Assembly (NCBI GenBank): GCA_017139535.1 | Contig: WOUO01000006.1 | Span: 248,001-312,000 of the forward strand | Reading direction: 5' to 3' | DNA length: 64,000 nt | Source: Trichocladium uniseriatum | Taxonomy: Eukaryota; Ascomycota; Sordariomycetes; Sordariales; Chaetomiaceae | Part shown: positions 1 through 10,587 of the stretch, in pieces | How positions within the stretch are numbered: position 1 is the stretch's first letter | Layout of the letters: every line of letters starts with the position of its first letter | Made by a program: the position numbers and the translations under genes | The notes under the pieces: model-generated | The model's input: the letters and a program-made list of their open reading frames with translations, nothing else | Databases searched by the model: none | Told to the model about the DNA's origin: nothing

Positions 1-2395
1 GAACGACCCTGTGTGGAACGCCAAACTACATCGCCCCTGAGATCTTGGAGAAGGGCAAAAAGGGCCACGACCACATGGTCGACATCTGGAGCTTGGGTAT
101 TATTGTGTAAGCTTGCCCAAGGGATGCCCGTTTTGTGCCATGTTTTTAACACAATGCAGATTTGCCATGCTCACGTCGAAACCCCCATTCCAATCGACGA
201 CAACAGACGAGATCTACCGCCGCGCGAGGAACCGAGACTACGAATGGCCATCGCCCGAGACTTCGCAAAAGTACATTAGCCAGGAGGCTAAAGACCTTGT
301 TGCCACGATGCTCCAGGACGCCGACCGCAGGCCCGACCCAGACACAATCGTTGCCCACCCCTTCTTCACCTCTGGCTACATGCCCGTCGCTTCCGACATT
401 ACGTACAAGCTGCGCGAGCTGGCACCCGAGAACTCTGCATTCTACGAACCCCTGGCAAACTCGCAGGTCCAAGCGCTCAACCTCCGGACTGTCCAGGAAA
501 TGTGCCGAGAATGTGGTGTTGGCCCGTGGTCACAGTCACAGTTGGTCTTCAAGAACATTTGGAGGGAGATGGCAGAAGAAGAACAGAATGGTCTGACCCC
601 GGTCATTCCGCTGGCCGAGGGTATTGTCTATCGGCCGTTTGACGAGATTCGAAACGAGCAGAGGCTTCAGGTTCGTGCTGCGGCGCAGCGTATGGCCGCC
701 CAGTCATCGTTCCAGCTTCCCGACAGGACCGTCGACAGGACCGCCGACAGGACCGTCGAGCCCAAAAGCCTTAGCCAGAGTACACAAGAGCAGAAACCTT
801 CTTCTGGGCTGCTACGTGCTCCACCACAGAGCTTCGCAGCGCAACAACGGGCGCAGCACAGGCCTAGCGGAACCACGGGCCTCGCCCGTGCCCAAACCGT
901 TGCCGAGCCCGCCTCGAGGACAGCTAGCGCTTTGCGGTCGAGGTCTGGGCGTGAGGCGACTGCGACATCACGGCAACCTGTAGAGGAAGCCGTCCCGGCC
1001 CCGAGAGCGTCGACCCGCAGCCTCCGAAGCCAGATCACCTCGACGAGGAGCCAGCCTACGATAGGTTCCGAGGACCCTGTCCCTGCTCCGCGGCGGTCGG
1101 CTAGTACGAGGCAGAAGCCGCAGGAGGAGAGGCTGTCCCTCTTTAGCCCGTCCGAATACCAAGAGCGCGTGTCTGGGACTCAGCCCGACGTTGTCCTGGA
1201 GCGTCTCCGGAGGCTGCAGGCCGAACTGGAGAGGGCGCTAAACTCGCGCACCATGGCGCTGGTATCCTCGAGGGACAAGACGCCGTCGCCTCCGAATATC
1301 GTTGTGAAGTGGGTCGACTACACCAACAAATTTGGCTTGGGCTACGTCCTGAACGAAGGAAGTGTGGGATGCATACTCCGCAGCATCACGGCGCAGGACG
1401 TGCCCCAAGGCGGTCCGCTGCCCCCGTCTTGCGTGCTTGTCCACGACGCCGAAAGGCATTGCCAGCGCAAGGAGGAACCGAGTTACAAGGACCGGCATCA
1501 GATCGTTCCCATGAAGGAAGGAATTTATTTTTACGAAAACAATGGGGAAGAGGGCATCTCGCGCGTCCGGGTTCCCCCGCAAAACTTTGTCGTGCCAGTC
1601 AACCCAGACGGCACCGTTGGAAAACTGTCGGCTGGAAAGGACATTTACGACCACCGCAAGCGAGAGCGGATTGTTTTGTGGAAGAAGTTTGCCAACTACA
1701 TGGTCACGTACGGGCGAGAGATGGACGGCTCGGGGCCGGCCGAGGAGGAGGACCACATCCGGGTTCCCAGCATCACCGACCTCACGTCGGCGCCGAGCGA
1801 CGTCGTCACATTTTACCAGCGATTTGGCGACGTCGGCTGCTGGATGTTTTGTGATGGGCACATGCAGTTCAACTTCCCCGACCACACCAAGATCGTGCTC
1901 GACGCGACCGGAACCTGGTGCCACTTCTGGCACCTGCCGCAGGAGGCGGCCACGCTGCTCGAAGAGACGGGCTCGCTCGCCGAGTCGGCCCTCGACGACC
2001 GCGCCGTCCTCTCGTACCCGCTTCAGACCCTCCTCAACTTTGCCAAGCCGGCGCCCGCCCGCAGCGCTAGCAACCCGACGCGGCGCCGGCCCGAGATCAG
2101 CCCGGAACTGCAGGGGATTCCCGCGGCGAACCAGTTCCGCCGCAAGATTGAGTTTGTCAGGGATGTGGTTAGGGAGTGGACTGCCAATGGGGGGATTGGG
2201 AATAGTGATATGAGTCGGGAGAACAGGCTCAGGTGGACGGGCGTGCGCGAGACGAAGAATGTGCAGATCCCAGCTAAGCATGTGTGGGTTACGATTGGGG
2301 CGAGGAATGGGGATGAGCGGTTGTCGGCTTATGTGGATCCCAGGAGGCCCGAGGAGATTGGGCCGGATATTGATGAGTCGAAGAAGAGGGTGTGA
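1..2395 (+). CDS. CDC5: Polo-like kinase (5' partial)
   Basis: Serine/threonine kinase controlling mitotic entry and exit, septation and cytokinesis. The window opens inside the kinase domain, in the activation segment (GTPNYIAPEIL) and the DIWSLG motif. Exons are 3-106 and 160-2395; the 53-nt intron (GTAAGC...GCAG) restores LTSKPPFQ, the polo version of subdomain IX. After the kinase end comes a long low-complexity linker rich in Arg, Ser and Pro. Polo box 1 begins at VVKWVDYTNKFGLGY, keeping the substrate-binding Trp; polo box 2 contains FPDHTKIVLD, which keeps the His and Lys that pinch phosphate in family members. Polo box 1 is longer than in animal Plk1: about 70 extra residues lie between its early strands and the LWKKFANYM helix. 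The stop is TGA at 2393-2395. The N-terminal half, including the ATP site, lies outside the window. Confidence 0.93.
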
Positions 2396-3008
2396 GGGTG
2401 TTGTTGTGGGAGTATTGTGCGGGAAGGGAAACTCTGTGTAGGGGCTGTGTTTGTGGTCAAGATGGTGTGGTTGAAGAGGGGGATATACCCTGGCGGAGGT
2501 TCATGAGGGGAGTAATCTTGTTGGTTACGGGTGGAGGGTTGTACTTCTGATGTGTGCTTATGGGGGTTGGTGGACGCGACACGACGCTATGACTCGTCTG
2601 TTTTCTTTTTGTCGGTTTCTCACCTACTGTGTAGGCTGGTGTATAGGGGGGAGTACGCGGCGCTCTGGGTAGGAGTATGGGGAGCGTGTCGGGACATTGG
2701 GCAGTCGCTTGTTTCATTAATCCGTTAATTGGTTTGTTTGTCGTATTGTACATGGTATTACTGTATATCCATGGATGTGTTACCGTTGCCTTGACTTTGT
2801 CCTTGGTGTTGACCATGTGTTTTCCAACCTAGATGTCATCGAACTGCGGTCAGATGACCCCTCCTTTGTTGTTTTTGGAGGCAGTGGACCGGCTTGGTCA
2901 AAACGCGCTGTGCTTTGGCTCGGCTCGGACCTTTGAGCTGGAAGGTGTGAAGAGCACCGCAACGCCGCAACGCCGCAACGCCGCAACGCCGCAACGCCGT
3001 CTTCTGCA
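2396..3008. other. Intergenic, polo kinase to SRPK-like kinase
   Basis: No gene is supported. The only clear structure is an 8-bp tandem repeat directly before the downstream start codon, listed separately. Confidence 0.6.
2959..2999. repeat. 8-bp tandem repeat (AACGCCGC)n
   Basis: About five uninterrupted copies of AACGCCGC end 9 nt before the ATG of the SRPK-like kinase. The unit is not a multiple of three, and it would lie in the 5' leader or core promoter of that gene. Copy number is likely to vary between strains. Confidence 0.85.
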
Positions 3009-4653
3009 ATGGCCGCCCTTCTATCGAGCAGCCTGAGGAGTGGCCTCTGTGGCCATATCCGGCATCTCCAGCGTCCCCGGAGTTCTTTTCCCGTTCTGGG
3101 GCCTGCCCGCTGTTCAAATTCGACAGCAGCGCGACCCCGGTTTCTCTACCAGATGATCGAAGACGTGGAGCGGCTCGAGTATTATGAACTTGGGGGTTAT
3201 CACCCGATTGAAATTGGCAATCGTCTTGATGAGCGCTACCGCATCGTGCACAAACTCGGCTACGGCGCCTATTCTACGATATGGCTTGCCCGGGACGAAC
3301 AATTTTCAAAATACGTGGCAGTCAAGGTATGCACCGCCGACGCGAATCAGCACGAGGTTGACATATTGTCTCGCTTGAATGCTACTTCATCAAAAAGAAC
3401 CAGTCGCATGGGTCCGAGTTTGGTGCCAGTCCTTCTGGATCAGTTTACGATCCAAGGCCCGAACGGCTCACATCGCTGCTTGGTGACGGCGCCGGCGAGG
3501 TGTAGCCTTGCTGATACAAGAGACGCATCGAATTGTGGTCTTTTTCAGTTAGACGTTGCACGATCTCTTGCCGCCCAGCTCGCCTTGGCTGTTGCGCATA
3601 TTCATGACCGGGGATTGGTCCATGGAGGTAAGTACTTTGTTCTTTTCCCCTTCCTTTTTTTCTCTCTTTCATTTTCTCTTTCTTTTTTCTTCTCTTTCTC
3701 TTTCTCTTTCTTTCTTCTTTTTTTTTCTTCCTCTGTTTTCTTTCTCTCTTTTTTTTCTTCTTTTTTCCTTTCTTTTTCATTTTTTTTTTCATTTCATTTT
3801 CTTTTTCACTTTTTTTTTCCCTCTTTCAACCATCCGGACATCGGGGCAAAGTTTACTAGATTCTAACAACGCCCATTCAGACCTTCATCTAGGCAACATC
3901 CTCCTCCAACTCCCCTCAAGCCTCGACGCCCTCTCAGACAAGCAACTCTACGCCAAGTATGGAGCACCCGAACTCGAGCCTGTAGTCCGGGTCGACGGCG
4001 AGCCAATTTCCCCCGGCGTTCCCTCTCACGTCATATCCCCGATCTGGCTCGGCGAACGGTGCGGAACTGTCACCCTCTCCGACGCCAAACTCACACTCGC
4101 CGACTTTGGCGTCGCGTTCTGGCCGTCCGAACAGGCCCGCTTTGAGTCTTACACGCCGCTTGAGATCCGCCCGCCGGAGGCCCGGTTCGATCCGGCTGTG
4201 CCGCTGTCTTTTGCGTCGGATGTCTGGAGTCTGGGATGCACCATTTGGGCATTGCTCGCGCATAGATCGTTGTTTGATGCTAGCTTTTTGGCAACGGATG
4301 ATGATGTCACGGCGCAGCAGGTTGATGTGGTGGGTCGTTTGCCGGCTGACTGGTGGGAGAAGTGGGAGGGACGGCCGAAGAAGTTTGATGAGCATGGGGG
4401 GCGTATCAATGTTGAGGGAGGTGTGTGGACTTGGGAGCGGCGGTTTGAGGAGTGGGTGCAGCAGCCACGGCGAGACAAGAGGATGGCTGCGCTCGATGAG
4501 AGGGAAGCGGAGGCGTTTGCGGATATGGTACGCTCGATACTTGCTTTTAGGCCTGAACAGAGGCCGAGTGCGAGGCAGGTCTTGGAGATGGAGTGGATGA
4601 GACGTTGGGCGCTCCCGGAAGCTACAAACGCCGGGCATCTGAATGTACAATAA
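3009..4653 (+). CDS. SRPK-like serine/threonine kinase
   Basis: Predicted kinase of the SR-protein-kinase-like group, which is expanded in filamentous ascomycetes; the substrate is not known. Exons are 3009-3627 and 3881-4653, giving 463 residues. The signature EDVERLEYYELGGYHP precedes the kinase fold. A glycine loop (KLGYGAYSTIWLARD) and the VAVKV lysine follow. The splice creates HGDLHLGN, the catalytic loop in which HRD is replaced by HGD but Asp and Asn remain. LADFG and PPEARF give the metal-binding and APE-like motifs, and SDVWSLGCTIW the F helix. The first 45 residues are basic and Ser-rich and could be a mitochondrial presequence, but this is uncertain. The 253-nt intron is unusually long and almost pure pyrimidine. 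Its branch site TTCTAACAAC and acceptor ATTCAG are clear. The N-terminus sits next to the 8-bp repeat. Confidence 0.88.
3641..3830 (+). repeat. Intronic polypyrimidine tract
   Basis: About 190 nt of T/C with runs of T, lying inside the single intron of the SRPK-like kinase. It is low-complexity and probably length-variable. It also leaves the reading frame open, so a naive ORF call would run through it. Confidence 0.85.
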
Positions 4654-5128
4654 TGGTTCCTAGGTCCTAGTAGGTCTAGGTGTGTTGATACCATTTCTTC
4701 AAAATGTTTTGTTAAATGAACTTGTCACGAACTACTATTCACGTCGGTTTGAGAAGATGGTGCGTCCTGGAAATGCTTCTTTGTTCGCGGGCCGGCTTCC
4801 CGCCTAATAACCGCCCGATGGTTGTGACTGCGCCATGGAAGAGCGCGCATGTAATATGTCTGATTCGGCCCCATTGGTCTGACTGGTCATCGGTTAGAAT
4901 CCTTCCATGGAGAACAACCCCTGCTTTGAAATGCTTGAATAAGTGACCAATATGTTTCTGCAGACCCCTCAACTTTCTCAAGGCGTGCTCAGGAGACTTC
5001 ACTTTAAAATCGTTGAATTTAATGACCTATTCGTTCTTCCGTCATTTTTAAGCTCATACGCTTCTCATCCCCTACCCCTTTTACAACATCGAACACCAGA
5101 TAAGATCCGCAGTCCCCCAACAACAGCC
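4654..5128. other. Intergenic, kinase to monooxygenase
   Basis: No gene is supported. The monooxygenase frame stays open upstream of 5129 but without family similarity, so this is read as promoter and leader. Confidence 0.6.
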
Positions 5129-6637
5129 ATGGACCAAACCAGCCCCCCCTCAACCCCCCTCAAAATCATCATCGTCGGCGCCGGAATAGGCGGCCTCTCT
5201 GCCGCCCTCGCCCTCCGCCGAAACGGGCACAAAGTCCACGCCTACGACAAATCCTCCCTCCCCGCCAACCTCGGCGGCGCAATCCACCTCTGCCCCAACG
5301 CCAGCGGCGTCCTCCGCCACTGGGGCATCTATGCCGAGACCTTTGGCGCCGTCCCCATGCGTCGCTTCGTTGAGCGTGCCTGTGGCGGGGACGTGCTGCG
5401 GGATACGGGTGGCGATGTGGCTGCGCAGGAGCAGGCGGCCAAGCGATGGCCGCATCCGTGGCATCTTGTTCATCGGGTTGCGTTGCATGCTGAGTTGAGG
5501 AGGGTTGTTACTTCTGAGGAAGGGGAAGGGGAGGTGGCGGAGTTGGAGACGGGGAGGAGGGTGGTAGGAGGGGATTTGGAGAGGGGGGAGGTGGTGTTTG
5601 AGGATGGGGGGAGGGTGGAGGGGGATGTGGTTGTTGGAGGGGATGGGATTTATGTAGGGTTCTTCCCGTCTCTTTTTTGTTAACGGCCGTGCTAACGTCA
5701 ACAGTCCCTGACAAGAAAGTACATCAAAGACATCCCACTTTCTCGCACTGGAAAGGCGGCGTTCCGGTTCATGATACCCCGTTCCACGGCCGAAGCAGAC
5801 CCCACAACGGCACCGATAGTCGAGCACTTGAATGCCATGACGATATGGTTTGCAGACGACAGGCGGGTGGTCATGTATCCGTGCAATGACAACCAGCTGC
5901 TCAACTTTGTCTGTATCCATCCCGACACCGAGTCGCACGCCGTTCCGAGCGATGGTAAGCATATTCCGAGAACTTAAGAAGATCTCTTGTCACAGCCCGG
6001 CCACTAATCCTGTCCAGAATGGAGCAAGGAGGCAACCCTCGACCAAGTTCTCAAGGTGTACAACAACTTCGATCCACGCCTGAAAGCCCTCATAATGAAG
6101 GCCGACCCATCAACAGTCAAGGTCTGGCAGTTACTAGACATGGAAAAGCTGCCAGCCTGGACGTCAGGGAAGTTGGTTCTGCTTGGGGACGCGGCTCACC
6201 CCTTTACGCCTCGTAAGCGAACCAACATATTTACTTCCAGCCGGTTGCTAATCCCTTACAGACCAAGGCCAGGGAGCCGCCCAGGCAATCGAAGACGCGG
6301 CCGCCTTGGCCACCGTCCTGCCGCCGTCAACACTTCGTGAGGAAATCCCGGAACGGCTCAAGCTCTACGAGTCTATTCGGTTCGAGCGGGCGCACACCAT
6401 CCAGAACTACTCGCGCCTGGCAGGCCAGGATTGGGTTGATGGGAAGCCCCCTGTCAATAGTAAGTTCAAAAGTTGCATTTGTTCACCGTCACCGGGTGCT
6501 GTCAACTTTGAGCGAGGAGTTGCTGACATGGTTTGGGTAAAACAGTGATGGAGTTTCAAAAGTACAACTTTGGACACGACGAGCTGGCCCACGCCAGTGC
6601 GGCTCTCAAACAATGGGAGACTGAACGTCGCCACTGA
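5129..6637 (+). CDS. FAD-dependent monooxygenase, salicylate-hydroxylase type
   Basis: Predicted NAD(P)H-dependent aromatic-ring or related hydroxylase of the FAD_binding_3 family; the substrate cannot be told from sequence. Exons are 5129-5653, 5705-5954, 6018-6212, 6262-6459 and 6546-6637, giving 419 residues. The Rossmann motif GAGIGG is at about residues 17-22. The mid-protein GGDGI segment runs into SLTRKYI after the first splice, as in GADGIHS-type members. The second FAD motif LLGDAAHPFTPHQGQGAAQAIEDA-like segment is near residues 313-335 and is completed across intron 3. All four introns have GT-AG borders and sizes of 50-86 nt. The start was chosen because MDQTSPPSTPLKIIIVG places the Rossmann strand close to the N-terminus. 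No signal peptide is seen, so the enzyme is probably cytosolic. Neighbouring genes are unrelated, so no pathway is suggested. Confidence 0.9.
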
Positions 6638-7997
6638 AAGCCTAAAGGGAATGGTAGCTTTACCAGGAAGCTACATTTATGGTCGATAGAGTACATGGTA
6701 CCTCATGTGACAGTCGTTGGCAGCTTGAAGCCACGCCCTTTTATCCGACAGACACCTCGGAAAAGTCTTTAACCGTGTGCTCACTGTTGCCGGCGACCTC
6801 TTCATTCATTCGCCGTGGTGGTCGGAAATGTCGGTGGTGGTGAATTAGGCTATGATTACGCCAGCCAAGCAACCCGAAGGAGTCAAAACCTAGCAGGAGT
6901 TGTATGGTCTAGTATCGTATGCGGAAGGTGCCTACTAGACAGCGTGGGGGTATTGTGCTTGAAAACTCTGGTCCTGATTTCTACGGAGCCTAATATGAAC
7001 TTACACAGGAATGACTCCGAATCAGGAAAGTCACATCTTGAGAAAGCCAAAGCAAACCCACCCATTGTCTCCATAGCTAAACTACCTAATTCGGTCTCGG
7101 GAATCTTAGCTTCGTGGCCAAGTGGAGTTTGAACCTACCACCTCCCTACTTCAGCCTCGACTTCCAGTTTTCCTAGCCTTCCTTCGCTGTTTCTAGTCTC
7201 ACTCATGTTCCATCGGCGGGATTGAGGCCCGAAAAACACGACAGCTTAACAGCACACAGCCGGGAATACTAGTATTCTCCCCCACGCTAACACCCCTCGG
7301 CTGCAGATTTGTGCCCGCATGTCAACCCCGGTTTTTTGGTTGGTTCAAGTTCGAATATGAGCTTGGTAAACGTATGACTGCATTGAACTCCGCTCATGCA
7401 TGTTTGAATCCGTTGATAACTCCGATCCAGAACTTTGTGACGCAGTGGAGCAGAAGATGGAAACCGCGTGTCGTTGACCTCTACGCCGGTCTAGTAATTT
7501 ATACCACTAGTGCTCCTTGTGCATGCCATAATACAGGTGGTGCCTATACTGGCTTTTTCTCCATAGGAAAGTAACAACGACTACCTAGGCATCTGTTAAA
7601 ATGATGAAGTGATACATTTATCTTCATGAAATGTGAGAAAGAACAACACATCCTAAGCATCTGAGTCCCTGTTCCCAACTCTCAACTCGTACAGAATCGT
7701 CGAAGAGTGCAGTCCTTGCCCCCAAGACATGCCCAGGGCCGAAGGATGATACCCTTGCAGAGTAGCTTCAAATACACAGAAACCCCTGATAAAATGTCAT
7801 CGGACGAGATGGGTGATGGACACAGAGAGAAATCCTTTGGAGGAGTCCCTACATCCGAAGGATAAGCACATGAGAAGAGGGCCTTCGGGCCTCAACATGG
7901 TGGAGAGACTGAATATATAAAGACAATATCCTCCCTCGGACAAGTCTCGTTTTACCATCATTCGTAACCATCCACTGTTCAGATAGCAAAAGTAAAG
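6638..7997. other. Intergenic, monooxygenase to secreted protein
   Basis: About 1.36 kb with several short open frames, none with a recognisable domain, plausible splicing or coding bias. The right end carries the TATA box of the next gene. Confidence 0.55.
7914..7920 (+). promoter_or_regulatory. TATA box of the secreted-protein gene
   Basis: TATATAA lies 78 nt before the ATG at 7998, a normal spacing for a strongly regulated fungal gene. Confidence 0.55.
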
Positions 7998-8919
7998 ATG
8001 AAGGCGACACTTTTCACCACCCTTCTGGCCCTTGCCGCCACCGTACGTCCACACCGTCTCAGACCGCTATTCCACGTTCTCTACCCCTGAACTCTAACCT
8101 TTCTGTCAGGGCACTGCCTCACCGACCGACAACGACGGCTACCGCGTGGCCCGCCGCAACACCCTCGACCAGCGGGCACTCGACGAGGCGCCAGCCATGG
8201 AGTTCACTGGCCCAGTCGTTGTCGGAGGACCCGACGTCACCCTCTCCGGCACGGCCGACTCCATCTATGCCCAGATTCTGAAGCTCAACCCCGAATACGA
8301 CCCCTGGAACTTTCCCGAGTACCAGGAGAAGATGGCGGCGCTGAACATCACGAAGGAAGCCCAAGCTGCCGGTGTTCTCTCAAAGCGCGATAGTCCTTTG
8401 GTAAAGCGTGCCGATGTACGTGTTGTCGTCTGTCGGGTATTGTTCAAGATATCGAATGAAGAGCTGACGAGGATGGTCCCCCAACCAAAAGATCACCTGC
8501 AACCCCCAAGGCAAAGAGGTTGGCAACTGGATCACGCAGTGCGGTGAAGGCCTTACCTACCTTTCCAAGCTGAACGGGTATTGCGCCATCCCCAAGGGCC
8601 CGGCTGGCTGCGCCAGGGTGAGCTGCTCGCATAGCTGCGGCATCCACGTTTGCAACGATGTGAGTTTCCCCTCCCTCCTCTGCCTCCCTGGCCCCCCTCT
8701 TCTTTTCTCGTTTGGAATGGAAATGCTCATTTTTTTCTTTTTACTTTACAGAACAAATTCGCGATCAAAGTTTGGTGTGGAAACATGGTGGGAGATGTCT
8801 ATGATATCGCGGCCGAGTGTCAATTTGAGTGGAACGATTATGTTTCCTCACTCAAGGGGCAGGTCTTCCGCAAGGGGCCCCCGGCTTGGAACACTATCGT
8901 CAAGGAGAATTCCTGCTAG
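7998..8919 (+). CDS. Small secreted cysteine-rich protein with Kex2 sites
   Basis: Predicted extracellular protein of 228 residues; function unknown. Exons are 7998-8042, 8110-8415, 8492-8659 and 8752-8919, all in phase 0 with GT-AG borders. Exon 1 encodes only the signal peptide (MKATLFTTLLALAAT). A propeptide-like stretch follows, with two dibasic sites (LSKR and LVKR) just before the splice into the mature region. The mature part has ten cysteines, including GCARVSCSHSCGIHVCND and a terminal Cys. This spacing resembles a widespread family of small fungal secreted proteins that carry a CxRVSCS..xxxxCND core. The architecture of signal peptide, pro-region, KR cleavage and Cys-rich mature domain is clear; a role as effector, antimicrobial or structural protein is only speculation. 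Confidence 0.85.
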
Positions 8920-9050
8920 GTGCCCTTGATGCAGAATAACCCTCCTAGAAGCGGTAATGGCGAGATACTTGGAATTTGGGAGAGTGGCTGGCTGGTGTTG
9001 GCATGTCGTATGATGGAAGGATATTGGCTGGAGCTCATTCTAGGGTCTTT

Positions 9051-10339
9051 TTAATACATACCTAGGTAATCAAGACTCTCTCTCTCGCATTCAAATCTCC
9101 TCCCTCCTTGCTTCACCACTCCCCCAAGAGTCTCCAACTCCTCCACCCCTTCCCGATCCCCCAGAAACTCACACAACCCCTTACCGGCCTCCACCACCCC
9201 CTTCCATCCATCATTAATACACCCATCCCAACTATTCCCATCGCTACCACCACCCCAAATATTACCCCCAAGACCACCATCCAACCCAATGCCCCCAACC
9301 CGCCGAACCCACCCCAACACCCGCCCCATATCCCGCACCACCGCCGCCTCCACATCCGGCTCGTCCAACCGCACACGCAGGGCATGGCGCCAGAGTAAAG
9401 TGCAGATGATGCCTGCGTTGTTTGTGAGCGAGGACGTTGGTAGCAGGGAGGCGCGGGAGGGGTTGTGTTTTGAGACTGGTTCTGAGGCTGGATCAGAATC
9501 AGAGTCGGGTTCATAACCGGACATGTCAGTGTCCGAGTGTGGAGGAGAGTTGGCCGTGGCTGTGGGGAGGAAGGGGGGTTGGGTTGGCGGCCGTTGCCGT
9601 GGCGGAGGTGGATAAATGCGATGGGCGTGGGAACGAAGAGGGGTGTTGCGGTTGTCTAGCAGTCGTTCCCATTGTCCCGGCGACCGATGATTGTCTTGGG
9701 AGGAAGACAGTCGTTGACCGCCGTGGAGGGCGGGGAGATGATCGGGAATAGGGAGCGTGACGGCGGGAACTGGCGTGGCGATGTCGGTTCCTAGCTGCCG
9801 CGTCTGTTCTGACGCGAGGGTGTGACCTCTGGTTGACGGAGTGGGCGACGATGTAACGCTGCGTCGCGGCGAGGCATATGTCTTGGACTTCCCTGATTAT
9901 GGCGGCCGATGATGCCAGAGGTGACGGTGATGGGTCGTGGTACTCAGGGCTCTCAGCTGGCCCGGTTGCTGGCGACAAATACTCTCCCGGAGGCGAGAGA
10001 GTCAGCCATCCGGGCCTTGAGTGGTATCGGATCGGGCATGGTTGTGCCGGGGCTGGGCTGTTCGGGAGCTGTCCAGCCTTTGGACTTGGGGTACGCCGCA
10101 GAGTTCGAAAACCCTGAGAGGCTGCAGTCTGTCGGTTGATTGGCTTGAAAGTAATGAGCAGGCCGAGATCGAGGTCTGCTGAATTTTGGTCGTGCTGCTC
10201 TGTGTCGGTATTGCGTATTGCTACAAGTGGTAGGTGTAGAGGGCGGGCACTTGGTGTGCGAAGACTGGTCCGCCTTCTTGGGCGTGCAGATGAACCGGCT
10301 GGGCGAGCCAGGACTCTCCGGTGACTGTTCGGTATTCAT
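9051..10339 (-). pseudogene. Frame-broken fungus-specific unknown locus
   Basis: Two minus-strand segments look like parts of one protein but lie in different frames. The upstream segment (9526 to beyond 9978, open in the same frame to about 10320) contains IIREVQDICLAATQRYI. The downstream segment (9051-9524) contains ICTLLWRHALRVRLDEPD and a Gly/Trp-rich end. Together they resemble an uncharacterised Sordariomycete family with an REVQ.IC.AATQRY block followed by a TLLW.HA..DR.D block; this is from memory of the family only. A good 3' splice site (polypyrimidine then CCACAG, near 9559) exists between them, but I found no canonical donor. A frameshift or an unusual intron is needed. No convincing start codon is visible. 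It may be a decayed gene or a live gene with an intron I could not place. Confidence 0.4.
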
Positions 10340-10587
10340 CGTGCCAAGTACCTAATTCACAGCGATAGCTTGTGCTGGAGCATGGCAGCCCGGCTGCTCA
10401 CCATGCGTTGCGCTTATAACCGCTTAGAGAAGAAAGGGGATATTGCAGAGGTGTTCAATAGCCAATCGGGATAGCGCAAATATCTTGATTCGCCCAAGGT
10501 ATTTGCAAGACGAGTTCAATGCCATTGTCTAAGACATCGGCAGAATGCCATTCATTGCTTCTCAAAGCGACAACTTCTACAATACTT

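Noticed and set aside
1238..2281. Long minus-strand frame of 347 codons opposite the polo kinase.
   Set aside because: It is the antisense shadow of a well-supported coding exon and lacks any domain.
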